This document shows positions 44,132 through 52,724 of a stretch of 64,000 nt of DNA, piece after piece; the first letter of the stretch is position 1; each line of letters begins with the position of its first letter. A model generated the notes under the pieces. That model ran no database searches, was not told where the DNA came from, and saw nothing but the letters and a program-made list of their open reading frames with translations. The DNA comes from Planctomicrobium piriforme (GTDB lineage: Bacteria; Planctomycetota; Planctomycetia; Planctomycetales; Planctomycetaceae): contig NZ_FOQD01000009.1 of assembly GCF_900113665.1 (NCBI RefSeq), positions 199,812 to 263,811 of the forward strand, written 5' to 3'. A program made the translations under genes and the position numbers.

Positions 44132-45553
44132 ATGGACAACGCCGTCACTCCCAATCTGTTCAGCCGCCGCTGCCTGTTGCAGAACTCGGCGATCGGATTC
44201 GGGTATCTCGCCTTACAGGGATTACTGCAGCAGACGACGCAGGCGGCGACTGCGTCAGAGCCGAAGTCGTCGTTCCATTTTACGCCACGTGCGAAACGGG
44301 TGATCTTTCTGTTCATGAAAGGGGGCCCGTCGCACGTCGATACGTTCGACTACAAACCGCAACTTCAAGTCGACGACGGCAAGCCGTTTCCGTTCGCGAA
44401 ACCCCGGGTGCAGTTCGCCGCGACCGGAAATCTGCTGGGATCCCCCTGGAAGTTCCAGCAGTACGGCGAGAGCGGAATGCATGTCAGCGAGCTGTTCCCG
44501 CATGTGGCGCAGTGCGTCGATGACATCTGCTTTTTGCATTCGCTGCACGGCACAAATCCGTCGCATGGCGGCGCTCTGCTGAAGCTGCATACCGGCAGCG
44601 ACAACTTCATTCGCCCCAGCATGGGCGCGTGGGTGAATTATGGTCTCGGCAGCGAAAACGAGAACATGCCCGGCTTCATTACCATCTGTCCGACGCTGGC
44701 TCACGGTGGCGTGAAGAACTGGGGGTCTGGCTTTTTGCCGGCCAAATACCAGGGAGTCCCGATCGGAGTGGCAACGCAGCCGTCGACCGATGCCAAAGTG
44801 AAGTTCATCGAAAATCGCACCTGGTCGCCTTCGGTGCAGCGGATGCAACTGGACCTGCTGCATGAATTGAACAGCCAGCATCTCGCACACTCCGGACCTG
44901 AGGCGTCGCTGGAGGCGAGGATTCAGTCGTTCGAACTGGCGTACCGGATGCAGTCGGAAATGCCTTCTGCGCAGAATCTCGAAGAAGAAACAGCGGCAAC
45001 TTGTTCCATGTACGGAATCGATGACAAGGTGACGGAAGACTTCGGCCGGCAATGCCTGTTGGCGCGGCGGTTCGCCGAGCGCGGCGTGCGATTCATTCAA
45101 GTGACGCACAGCGATTCCAAGGTGCAATGGGACCAGCATGGCGACTTGCGCAAAGGACACGAGAAGAACGCGGCAGAAGTCGACAAGCCGATTGCCGGAC
45201 TGCTCAAGGATCTGAAACAACGGGGCCTGCTGGATGACACGCTGGTGCTGTGGGGAGGCGAGTTCGGCCGTACGCCGGTCTGCGAAGGGGCTGGCCGCGA
45301 TGGCCGCGATCATAACCCGGAGGGTTTCACCATGTGGATGGCCGGGGGCGGAGTCAAAGCTGGCTTCCGCTACGGCGCCACCGACGATTACGGCTACTAC
45401 GCCGTTGAGAACAAGATGCACGTTCACGACCTGCATGCCACGCTGCTGCACCTGCTGGGACTCGATCACGAACGCCTCACCTTCCGCCATGCCGGCCGCG
45501 ACTTCCGTCTGACCGATGTGCATGGCATCGTGCATCGCGCGGTGTTGGCGTGA
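44132..45553 (+). CDS. DUF1501 domain protein
   Basis: A 473-residue exported protein with a Tat-like start (FSRRCLLQNSAIGFGYLALQG). The DUF1501 pattern is present: RVIFLFMKGGPSHVDTFDYKP near the front, LLARRFAERGVRFIQVTHS in the middle, and WGGEFGRTP toward the end. The fold is related to alkaline phosphatase/sulfatase. It is encoded after the PSCyt/DUF1549/DUF1553 gene, its usual partner; both probably act in the periplasm on an unknown substrate. Confidence 0.92.
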   Translation: MDNAVTPNLFSRRCLLQNSAIGFGYLALQGLLQQTTQAATASEPKSSFHFTPRAKRVIFLFMKGGPSHVDTFDYKPQLQVDDGKPFPFAKPRVQFAATGNLLGSPWKFQQYGESGMHVSELFPHVAQCVDDICFLHSLHGTNPSHGGALLKLHTGSDNFIRPSMGAWVNYGLGSENENMPGFITICPTLAHGGVKNWGSGFLPAKYQGVPIGVATQPSTDAKVKFIENRTWSPSVQRMQLDLLHELNSQHLAHSGPEASLEARIQSFELAYRMQSEMPSAQNLEEETAATCSMYGIDDKVTEDFGRQCLLARRFAERGVRFIQVTHSDSKVQWDQHGDLRKGHEKNAAEVDKPIAGLLKDLKQRGLLDDTLVLWGGEFGRTPVCEGAGRDGRDHNPEGFTMWMAGGGVKAGFRYGATDDYGYYAVENKMHVHDLHATLLHLLGLDHERLTFRHAGRDFRLTDVHGIVHRAVLA

Positions 45554-45556
45554 ATA

Positions 45557-45725
45557 GCGGTCAGCTGTCGGCGATCAGCTTTCAGCAAAATAAGCCATGA
45601 GGCAACTGGGACTGAACAGGTTCGGGCGAGCAAGATTACGGAACAAAAAAAGGAAGACTGGTTCTCTTGACGGACACTTGGAAATTTATGATTCCGCTGA
45701 CCGCTGACCGCTGACTGCTTTTTCT
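45557..45725. repeat. inverted-repeat element, GCGGTCAGC family
   Basis: Left arm at 45557-45585 (GCGGTCAGCTG, CGATCAGCTTTCAG) is complementary to the right arm at 45694-45722 (GCTGACCGCTGACCGCTGAC), with about 110 bp between. It lies between the DUF1501 and aminotransferase genes. Confidence 0.7.
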
Positions 45726-45740
45726 CAAATCGGAACCTAC

Positions 45741-46913
45741 ATGTTTCAATCTCGCGCTGCTCGGCCGTTGATCAATGAGGAATACTGGCACGGCAAGTGT
45801 TATCTCAACACGGCTGCCGAAGGGTTGCCGCTCAAGGCGTGTGCCCAGGCGGTCAACAGGTATCTCGACGACAAGTCACGCGGCGAACCGGGGCGAGTGC
45901 GTTTCTGGAATGAGTACGAACGTGCCCGTCGCGGCGCGGCCAGACTTTTCTCGGTTCCGGTCGATCAGATTGCTCTCGTCAGCAGCACCACCGAAGCGCT
46001 GAATACCATCGCCCATGCCATCGACTGGCGGGCAGGAGATGAGGTGGTCTTCACGTCGGTCGAATTTCCATCAAACATCTTTCCCTGGGTGACGCTGCAG
46101 GAACGGGGCGTCAGGCTGCGGATTGTTCACCCCGGCACGAGCGGCGTTTCTGTCGATGAAATTCTGGAACAGATCAACTCAAGAACGCGGCTCGTCACCG
46201 TCAGTCAGGTGAGCTACGCCACCGGGCAGCACATCGATCCGCACCCGATCTGGGAGCGGGTGCGAAATTCAGAGACCTTATTGTGCGTTGATGCCACTCA
46301 GGCGGCGGCGAGGGTACCCGTGGATGGCCGCCTGGCCGATTTCACCATTGCGAGCGCTTTTAAGTGGATGAACTCGATTCATGGCGCGGCGATTCTTTCG
46401 GTGAGCGAACGGGCACTGAACGGGCAATTGAAAGGCCCGGCCGGCTGGCTGTCGACGGCTTCGTGCTTCGCGGCGGATCGGCTGGAACAGTTTCATCCTC
46501 GCACGGATGCCCAGCGCTATCAGGCTGGCATGCCGAACTTCGATTCCGTCTATGCACTCGCGGCGGCGCTGGATGTGCATACGCCGGAGTCAGTGGAATT
46601 TTATCAATCGGCTCTGGCTCCGCTGGTGAACCGGTTATGCGACGGGCTGAGCGAGATGGGGCTCAAAGTTCTTGTGCCATCGATGGCAGAGAGTCGGGCC
46701 GGGATTGTGCCTTTTGCCTGGAGCGAAGCGACGCAATTGCGGCAACAACTGGCGGCCAGCGATGTGTTTGTTCAGGGAGATGACGGACGCATTCGGGCCG
46801 CAATTCACTGGTACAACACGCTTGAACACGTCGAACGGTATCTGTCGGTCTTGAAAGAGCTGCTGGCTGGCTCCCATCACCGTCAACTGGAGAACGCAGC
46901 CTGTTCTGCCTGA
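45741..46913 (+). CDS. class V aminotransferase
   Basis: Cytoplasmic PLP enzyme of 390 residues. SSTTEALN binds the PLP phosphate, VDATQAAARVPVD carries the PLP Asp, and the Schiff-base lysine is in ASAFKWMNSIHG. It resembles the cysteine desulfurase/isopenicillin-N-epimerase-like branch but lacks a desulfurase Cys loop I can identify. Next genes on the strand are an M20 hydrolase and an MFS transporter, so a catabolic or salvage role is plausible. Substrate unknown. Confidence 0.85.
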   Translation: MFQSRAARPLINEEYWHGKCYLNTAAEGLPLKACAQAVNRYLDDKSRGEPGRVRFWNEYERARRGAARLFSVPVDQIALVSSTTEALNTIAHAIDWRAGDEVVFTSVEFPSNIFPWVTLQERGVRLRIVHPGTSGVSVDEILEQINSRTRLVTVSQVSYATGQHIDPHPIWERVRNSETLLCVDATQAAARVPVDGRLADFTIASAFKWMNSIHGAAILSVSERALNGQLKGPAGWLSTASCFAADRLEQFHPRTDAQRYQAGMPNFDSVYALAAALDVHTPESVEFYQSALAPLVNRLCDGLSEMGLKVLVPSMAESRAGIVPFAWSEATQLRQQLAASDVFVQGDDGRIRAAIHWYNTLEHVERYLSVLKELLAGSHHRQLENAACSA

Positions 46914-46929
46914 CAGCAATCAATGGAAG

Positions 46930-46995
46930 AAACCGGGGGCTAACGCCCGGCAGCTGATAGAGGCCCATCAGCCGGAACGCGTTAGCGTCCGGTTC
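46930..46995. repeat. inverted-repeat element with GCTAACGC/GCGTTAGC hairpins
   Basis: Arms at 46930-46958 (AACCGGGGGCTAACGCCCGG) and 46967-46993 (GGAACGCGTTAGCGTCCGGTT) are mutually complementary and each holds a small internal palindrome. It lies between the aminotransferase and M20 genes. Confidence 0.75.
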
Positions 46996-47038
46996 CTACG
47001 GTCTTCCCACTGCCAACTTGAATCAACCGAGCAAGAAC

Positions 47039-48331
47039 ATGATCCTGACAACTGAAGTGCTCGACGGTTCACAGTCCACGCTGTCGCTGCGCGACCCCGT
47101 GAGTCTACTGCAGCAACTGGTCGCGATTCCCAGCGTCAATCCGATGGGGAAGGATCTCACCGGCCCGATCTACTTCGAACATGGGATGACAAACTGGCTG
47201 ATTCGTTTTTTTCAGCAGTTGGACATTCCGTACGAAGTGCATGAGGTGAGCCGTGGTCGCTGCAATGTGGTTGCCAGACTCGATTCGCCGGACGCGCCAA
47301 GCACGGTTTTGCTCGACGCCCATCAGGACACCGTGCCGGTCGACGGGATGGAGATCGATCCGTTCAAGCCGGTCATCCGCGACGGGCGTCTCTATGGTCG
47401 CGGCGCGTGTGACGTGAAAGGGGGGATGGCGGCGATGCTGGCCGCGTTTGCCCGCCTGGCCCAGACCCGACCGTCCGGTGCGGCGAACGTGGTGATGTCC
47501 TGCACCTGCGACGAAGAATACACGGCGACCGGCGCCGAAAGCCTGGCCCGGCATTGGCTGCAGTCGGATCTGCCGGATTCGCTGATCTCGTCTCCGCCGG
47601 ATCTCTGCATTGTGGCGGAGCCGACCGATTTGCATGTCGTGGTCGCTCATCGCGGCGTGCTCCGCTGGAAGCTGCGAACGCTGGGACGGGCATGTCACAG
47701 TTCCCGTCCGCACGAAGGGCGGAACGCCATCTACAGCATGGCACAAGTGCTGCAGGTGTTGCAGCAGTATGCGGAGGATCTTCCGCGGATGTCAGGCAGT
47801 CATCCGTTGTGCGGCACGGCGACGCTGAGCGTCGGGCGGATCAATGGAGGAACGAGCGTGAATATCGTGCCGCACGAGTGCGAGATCGAAATCGACCGCA
47901 GACTCATTCCCGGTGAGCATCCAGAGACGGTGCTGGCAGATCTCAATGCCTATCTGCACAGTCGCACGAATGCGGAATACGAGATGCTGCCCGCGTGGAT
48001 CGTGGCAGCCCCATTGGCCGATGGCGATAACCATGTCTGGGCTGACCGTTTGTTACGTCAAATTGCAGAGGTCTCCGGCGTGCGTGAGAAGCAGGGCGCC
48101 TGGTACGGGACCAACGCGTCGAGCTTCGCCGCGGCCGGCGTGCCGTCCATCGTGTACGGACCCGGTTCGATTGCCCAGGCGCATACCGCTGATGAGTGGA
48201 TCGAACTGACGCAGCTCGAACAGGCGAGCGAAACCTATTACCGATTCTGCACCGATCCAATCGAAGGGGTCAGGGGCGAGGGGACAGGGGTCAGGGAAAT
48301 TCAGGAAATGGGTTCGGCCGATGGCTGTTGA
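47039..48331 (+). CDS. M20 family metallopeptidase/deacylase
   Basis: Cytoplasmic two-zinc hydrolase of the ArgE/DapE/CPG2 group, about 430 residues. Metal ligands sit in DAHQDTVPVDG, GRGACDVKGGMAAML and CDEEYTATGAES; the last His is in SIAQAHTADEWI. The dimerisation insert lies in the middle. ATG 47039 is chosen; TTG 47018 is also possible. Likely cleaves an N-acyl amino acid or short peptide; the adjacent aminotransferase and transporter suggest an uptake and breakdown route. Confidence 0.88.
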   Translation: MILTTEVLDGSQSTLSLRDPVSLLQQLVAIPSVNPMGKDLTGPIYFEHGMTNWLIRFFQQLDIPYEVHEVSRGRCNVVARLDSPDAPSTVLLDAHQDTVPVDGMEIDPFKPVIRDGRLYGRGACDVKGGMAAMLAAFARLAQTRPSGAANVVMSCTCDEEYTATGAESLARHWLQSDLPDSLISSPPDLCIVAEPTDLHVVVAHRGVLRWKLRTLGRACHSSRPHEGRNAIYSMAQVLQVLQQYAEDLPRMSGSHPLCGTATLSVGRINGGTSVNIVPHECEIEIDRRLIPGEHPETVLADLNAYLHSRTNAEYEMLPAWIVAAPLADGDNHVWADRLLRQIAEVSGVREKQGAWYGTNASSFAAAGVPSIVYGPGSIAQAHTADEWIELTQLEQASETYYRFCTDPIEGVRGEGTGVREIQEMGSADGC

Positions 48332-48340
48332 CCTCGAGGC

Positions 48341-48364
48341 GTTCCCAGGCAGGAGCCTGGGAAC
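48341..48364. repeat. hairpin repeat GTTCCCAGGC/GCCTGGGAAC
   Basis: Perfect 10-bp stem with loop AGGA between the M20 and MFS genes. The same short hairpin is a familiar interspersed element in several phyla. No T run follows. Confidence 0.75.
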
Positions 48365-48396
48365 CAGCGTCACCTTTCATCCTGTTTGGAAACTGA

Positions 48397-49635
48397 ATGA
48401 CGGCAAATCGCGCGGCGTCTTCGACTGTGCTGCTGGCGTTGCTGGTGCTGGCCATCGGTATCAACTACATCGATCGGGGTAGCCTGTCGGTCGTGAAGAC
48501 GAATGTCGCGGCTGAATTTCAGCTCGATAACGCGCAGATGGGGCTGTTGTTCTCGGCGTTCTTCTGGAGTTATGCCCTGTCGCAGATTGCGGCGGGCTGG
48601 TGCGTCGACCGTTTCGACGTGAAATGGCTCTACGCAGGCGGGTTTCTGATCTGGTCGGTCGCCACGGTGCTGATGGCGCTCTCGAACGGGTTCGCTCTGT
48701 TCCTCCTGCTCCGGCTGGTGCTGGGAGTCGGCGAAAGCGTGGCGTTTCCGGCATCGTCCCGCGTGATCGTGATGAACTTCAAAGAAGACCGGCGAGGCAT
48801 CGCGAATGCCTTGATCGATGCGGCATCCAAACTGGGACCGACCATCAGTCTGCTCCTCGGCGGCTTGCTGGTGGCGAATCACGGCTGGCGGATGCTGTTT
48901 CTGGTGGTGGGACTGGGGGGGATGCTGTGGCTGCCGGTCTGGCTGTATTTCGTCCCCTCGCAGCACCGCGCCGCATCAGGGTCACACGCTCACGCGGGCA
49001 TTGGCTTCGGAACGCTGATGTCGCGGCGGGAAGTCTGGGGGACGTCGCTCGGGTTCTTTTGCCTGGGCTACACTTGGGCGTTCTTGCTGTCGTGGCTCCC
49101 GGCCTATCTCGAAGAGTCGCGGGGCTTCACCAAGGAGTCGATGGCCATCTTCGGCTCCATGCCGTTCGCGGCGATGGCGGCGACGTCGATCTTCGGAGGC
49201 TGGCTGTCAGATCGTTTGATTCGCGGAGGTGGAACTCCCACCCGCGTCCGGAAGTCTTTTTTGATTGGCGGACTGCTGCTGTGTGCGGTCTTCATGTATT
49301 CGGCGATGGCGGTTGAAGATCATGGCGCCTGCATTTTGCTGTTGTGTCTCGCCTGTGCCTCGCTGGGGTTCTACACCTCGAACGTCTGGGCAGTCACGCA
49401 GACGTTGGCAGGGCCAAACGCGGCAGGGCAGTGGACCGGACTGCAGAACGCCATCGGCAATGTCGGCAGCGCCATTTCGCCGGCGCTGACCGGCTGGCTC
49501 GTCAAAGAGACCGGAACCTATTCGTCCGCCTTTGCGGCGGCGTCAGCGATCCTTGTGGCCGGAGTCTTCGCCTATGTGTTGCTGATTCGACAGGTCTCGC
49601 CGCTCGATTGGCGCGTCGCGCCGCAACAGGCATAG
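48397..49635 (+). CDS. MFS transporter (ACS-like anion:cation symporter)
   Basis: A 412-residue inner-membrane carrier with about 12 hydrophobic segments. NYIDRGSLSVV near the N-terminus and FSAFFWSYALSQIAAGWCVDRF resemble the anion:cation symporter group (hexuronate, glucarate or phthalate-type substrates). VGESVAFPASSRV and the intracellular RRGIANALID loop also fit. It probably imports the organic acid or acylated compound handled by the neighbouring enzymes. Confidence 0.88.
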   Translation: MTANRAASSTVLLALLVLAIGINYIDRGSLSVVKTNVAAEFQLDNAQMGLLFSAFFWSYALSQIAAGWCVDRFDVKWLYAGGFLIWSVATVLMALSNGFALFLLLRLVLGVGESVAFPASSRVIVMNFKEDRRGIANALIDAASKLGPTISLLLGGLLVANHGWRMLFLVVGLGGMLWLPVWLYFVPSQHRAASGSHAHAGIGFGTLMSRREVWGTSLGFFCLGYTWAFLLSWLPAYLEESRGFTKESMAIFGSMPFAAMAATSIFGGWLSDRLIRGGGTPTRVRKSFLIGGLLLCAVFMYSAMAVEDHGACILLLCLACASLGFYTSNVWAVTQTLAGPNAAGQWTGLQNAIGNVGSAISPALTGWLVKETGTYSSAFAAASAILVAGVFAYVLLIRQVSPLDWRVAPQQA

Positions 49636-49636
49636 T

Positions 49637-49680
49637 TTGAGTTTTCAGCTCACAGTCGTCAGTTTTCAGTTCAGAGCCTG
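49637..49680. repeat. intergenic repeat arm, CAGTTTTCAGT family
   Basis: GAGTTTTCAGCTCACAGTCG then TCAGTTTTCAGTTCAGA between the MFS and amidohydrolase genes. Same family as 4721-4839 and 44089-44130. Confidence 0.65.
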
Positions 49681-49724
49681 ATGCCTGCATCCCGTACTCA
49701 CTGCTTCGATTAAGGTTCACCTCC

Positions 49725-50669
49725 ATGCATCTGCCAGCGCTCACGCAGGATTTGACTCGCCGCCACTTCGTACAGGCGGCCGCGCTGTCGGCGCTGCCGG
49801 TACTGATGCCAGGATTTGCGAAGGGGGCTGAAATGACGGGGGATATCGATGCCCATGTGCATGTCTGGACGCCGGACACCACTGCTTATCCGCTGGCTCC
49901 GGGGTTTGAGAAGTCGTCAATGAAGCCGTTGAGCTTTACGCCCGACGAACTGTTTGCCGAGTGCCGGCCTGTCGGGGTCAACCGCATCGTCCTGATTCAG
50001 ATGAGCTTCTATCAGTACGACAACCGGTACATGCTGGAAGCGATTGCCAAATACCCAGACGTGTTTCGCGGCGTGGCGGTCATCAACCATGATGCTTCGG
50101 ATGCCTGTGACGTGATGCGGAAGCTAGCAGGGCAGGGTGTCACAGGGTTTCGACTGTATGCGAACGCCAAGGCGGTCGAGTCATGGAGCCAGTCCGAGGC
50201 GATGCAGAAGATGTGGAAGTGTGCGGCGGAGACGAAGCAGGCGATCTGTCTGCTGGCAAATCCGGATGCGCTGCCTGGCATTCACCAGATGTGCAAACAG
50301 CATCCTGAAACCAAAGTGGTCGTCGATCATTTCGGCCGAGTGGGGATCGACGGCACAATTCGGTCATCCGATCTCGACAACCTGTGCCGGCTGGCGGAGT
50401 TCCCGAAGTTGTTCGTGAAGACCTCGGCGTTCTACGCGCTCGGGCAGAAGCAGCCGCCGTATCTGGATCTCGCTCCGATGATCCGTCGCCTGCGGGATAC
50501 CTTTGGCGCTGCTCGACTGATGTGGGCGAGCGACTGCCCGTTTCAGGTGCAGAATGAGCACTCCTATGCCGCGTCTATCTCACTGATTCGCGACCGGCTC
50601 GATTTCCTGACGCCGGATGATAAAACCTGGATCTTGCGTAAGACCGCCGAACAGGTGTACTGGTCGTAG
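49725..50669 (+). CDS. exported amidohydrolase family 2 (TIM barrel) enzyme
   Basis: A 314-residue metal-dependent hydrolase with a Tat-like signal (TRRHFVQAAALSALPVLMPG), so probably periplasmic. The barrel starts with the HxH motif DAHVHVWTPD; other ligands appear in VVDHFGRVG and the terminal WASDCPF. The family includes lactonases and decarboxylases (PF04909). Coming last in the aminotransferase-M20-MFS run, it may open a lactone or cleave a ring before uptake; this is inference. Confidence 0.86.
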   Translation: MHLPALTQDLTRRHFVQAAALSALPVLMPGFAKGAEMTGDIDAHVHVWTPDTTAYPLAPGFEKSSMKPLSFTPDELFAECRPVGVNRIVLIQMSFYQYDNRYMLEAIAKYPDVFRGVAVINHDASDACDVMRKLAGQGVTGFRLYANAKAVESWSQSEAMQKMWKCAAETKQAICLLANPDALPGIHQMCKQHPETKVVVDHFGRVGIDGTIRSSDLDNLCRLAEFPKLFVKTSAFYALGQKQPPYLDLAPMIRRLRDTFGAARLMWASDCPFQVQNEHSYAASISLIRDRLDFLTPDDKTWILRKTAEQVYWS

Positions 50670-50692
50670 CTGGAATCAGTCGTTCATCACGA

Positions 50693-50820
50693 AGTAAGAA
50701 CCACGAAAAACACGAAAGACACGAAAAAATCAGGTTGAATAATCCCGGCCGCGATCTGAAGGATCTGTCGTCACGGAATTCTCTTTTTCGTCTTATTTCG
50801 TGTGTTTCGTGGTTCTTGCT
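50693..50820. repeat. inverted-repeat element, ACCACGAAAxACACGAAA family
   Basis: Left arm (50694-50729, AAGAACCACGAAAAACACGA) is complementary to the right arm (50783-50818, ending TCGTGTGTTTCGTGGTTCTT), with about 53 bp between. It is placed just after the amidohydrolase gene and before the msrC-like gene. Confidence 0.8.
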
Positions 50821-50871
50821 CGGCGTTTTTGCACACGGTCATTTCGCGGACCTCAACTCAACAAAATCGAC

Positions 50872-51363
50872 ATGACGTTTCAACTGCGAGAGACCGCTGT
50901 TCCCGTCGATAAAGCCGAGTTTTATGCTCAGTTGCAAGCCGATCTCGCAGCCCTGCTGGCGGACGAACGAGACTTTCTCGCAAATATGGCGAACAGTGCA
51001 GCGCTCCTATTTCACTCGTTGCAGGAGATCAACTGGGCCGGCTTCTATCTTCTGAAAGGCGGCGAACTGGTCCTCGGCCCGTTTCAGGGAAAGCCGGCCT
51101 GTGTCCGGATTGGCTTGGGACGGGGAGTTTGCGGGACTGCGGCCTCAAGTCGGCAAACGGTGGTCGTGCCGGACGTGCATGCGTTTCCAGGTCATATCGC
51201 CTGCGATGCGGCGTCGCGTTCGGAAATTGTGGTTCCGCTGTTGAAGGGCGACGACTTAATTGGAGTTCTGGATATCGACAGCCCAATCGCGGGCCGCTTC
51301 GATGAGACCGATGCCGCCGGCCTGGAAGCCGTCGCGCGGACGCTGCTCGAAGCTTCGAACTGA
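50872..51363 (+). CDS. msrC: free methionine-(R)-sulfoxide reductase (GAF domain)
   Basis: Cytoplasmic 163-residue GAF protein that reduces free Met-R-sulfoxide. The start is ATG 50872 (MTFQLRETAV). The three active-site cysteines expected for the family are in PACVRIG, GVCGTAA and HIACDAASRSE, and the INWAGFYLL and PLLKGDDLIGVLDIDSP blocks fit. Longer upstream frames read through the repeat element and are not supported. Confidence 0.92.
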   Translation: MTFQLRETAVPVDKAEFYAQLQADLAALLADERDFLANMANSAALLFHSLQEINWAGFYLLKGGELVLGPFQGKPACVRIGLGRGVCGTAASSRQTVVVPDVHAFPGHIACDAASRSEIVVPLLKGDDLIGVLDIDSPIAGRFDETDAAGLEAVARTLLEASN

Positions 51364-51654
51364 TGTCGCCTGTCCGGTGCTGCGAGTGAATGGCGAGAGT
51401 TGCCGCCGATTTCCCCGATTCTCGCGAAACCGCCTTGTGCGATCACAAAACTCTTGAATCATAGAGCAGGCAGCCGTTTTGCGCGCCTGCGTCGCAGGAT
51501 CGGTCCACTGACGCAGGTTGTGAGCGCTCATTTCGCAAAGCTGCTGCCGACACTGCTGCATCCTCTCAGTCATTCGCCTGCGGCGAAGCTTGATGAACGC
51601 CAAATTCCGCGGTGAGAGCGGTGCAGCGGCGAAGTTCTTCCTGGAAAGTTCTGC
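51364..51654. other. intergenic region, no gene seen
   Basis: 291 bp between the msrC-like and transglutaminase-like genes. No motif-bearing open frame and no clear hairpin. Confidence 0.35.
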
Positions 51655-52473
51655 ATGTTGATTCGTGTTGGTTATGAGATTGAATTGAGCTTTCCGCAGC
51701 CCACAGCGGTGATCTTGACTCTGCATGTGCATCAGGACCGTGCGGGTTCGATCCGCACGCCTGAGCAACTCACGGTCGAGCCGTATGTCCCGATGTCGAG
51801 TTACACCGATTCGTTCGGAAACTGGTGCGACCGGCTGTTTGTCACGTCTGGCCGCATGATTGTTCGGAATAATGCTGTCGTCGAAGACTCTGGTCTGCCC
51901 GACGTGCAGAACTGGAATGCGATTCAGCATCCGGTGCAGGATCTGCCAGATGAAACGCTGCTGTTTCTGCTGGCGAGCCGCTACTGCGAGGTGGACAGCG
52001 AGCTGAAGGACATCGCCGGTTCGATGTTCAATTCGACGACGCCTGGCTGGCCCCGCGTGCAGGCGATCTGCAACTTCGTCAAACAGCATTTGCACTTCAA
52101 CTATATGAACGCCCGGTCCAATCGCACTTCGCTTGAAGCCTATCGCGAGCGGAGCGGGGTTTGCCGCGATTTCACGCATCTGGCGATCACGCTGTGCCGC
52201 TGCATGAACATTCCTGCACGATACTGCACAGGCTATCTGGGGGACATCGGCGTGCCGGTCTCGGCCGATCCAATGGACTTCAGCGCCTGGTTTGAGGCCT
52301 ATATTGGCGGAACGTGGTACGCCTTTGACCCGCGAAACAACATTCCCCGGATTGGCCGGATTCTGATGGCCCGTGGCCGCGACGCCGCCGACGCCGCCCT
52401 GACGACGACCTTCGGTCTCAGCCGGCTGGAGTCGTTTAAGGTCTGGACGGATGAAGTCACGTCGCTGAGTTAA
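51655..52473 (+). CDS. transglutaminase-like protein
   Basis: A 272-residue protein: an N-terminal beta-sheet bacterial transglutaminase domain (about 1-90) and a catalytic core (about 130-235). The nucleophile Cys is in SGVCRDFTHLA and the acidic residue in FDPRNN. At the position that is normally His (HAW), the sequence reads FSAWFEAY, so the triad may be altered or a different residue used. Full length for its subfamily (ends with ARGRDAADAALTTTFG). Often a protease or cross-linking enzyme; activity uncertain. Confidence 0.82.
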   Translation: MLIRVGYEIELSFPQPTAVILTLHVHQDRAGSIRTPEQLTVEPYVPMSSYTDSFGNWCDRLFVTSGRMIVRNNAVVEDSGLPDVQNWNAIQHPVQDLPDETLLFLLASRYCEVDSELKDIAGSMFNSTTPGWPRVQAICNFVKQHLHFNYMNARSNRTSLEAYRERSGVCRDFTHLAITLCRCMNIPARYCTGYLGDIGVPVSADPMDFSAWFEAYIGGTWYAFDPRNNIPRIGRILMARGRDAADAALTTTFGLSRLESFKVWTDEVTSLS

Positions 52474-52631
52474 GTCGCTCTTCCGGAAATGCTTCCATTG
52501 CACAGGCGGCAAGCGGCAAGTTGCGGTTTTGTTGTGATTCCGGTCTGCCGCGCCGCTTGTTCCGCATCGGCACTTTGTGTGCTGCGCGGGCTGGTTTCCC
52601 TGCAAACGGGCTGCGCGCGTCGCACTGCCCC

Positions 52632-52660
52632 TTGTGAATTGCGGTTTCTTCGGGTACAGT
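52632..52660 (+). promoter_or_regulatory. promoter of the first DUF paralog
   Basis: TTGTGA (52632-52637), exactly 17 bp, then TACAGT (52655-52660). A leader motif GTGGACATACAAATAT begins 5 bp later and is conserved at the paralog (see 58389-58417). Confidence 0.6.
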
Positions 52661-52724
52661 GGGAGTGGACATACAAATATCGCACGTCCATTTCCTGCGA
52701 CCGAACCTTTGCGAGTCCCGCCTG

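Noticed and set aside
44255..45535. 426-codon minus-strand frame
   Set aside because: Lies entirely antisense to the DUF1501 gene.
51256..52605. 449-codon minus-strand frame
   Set aside because: Antisense over the msrC-like end and the transglutaminase-like gene, without motifs.
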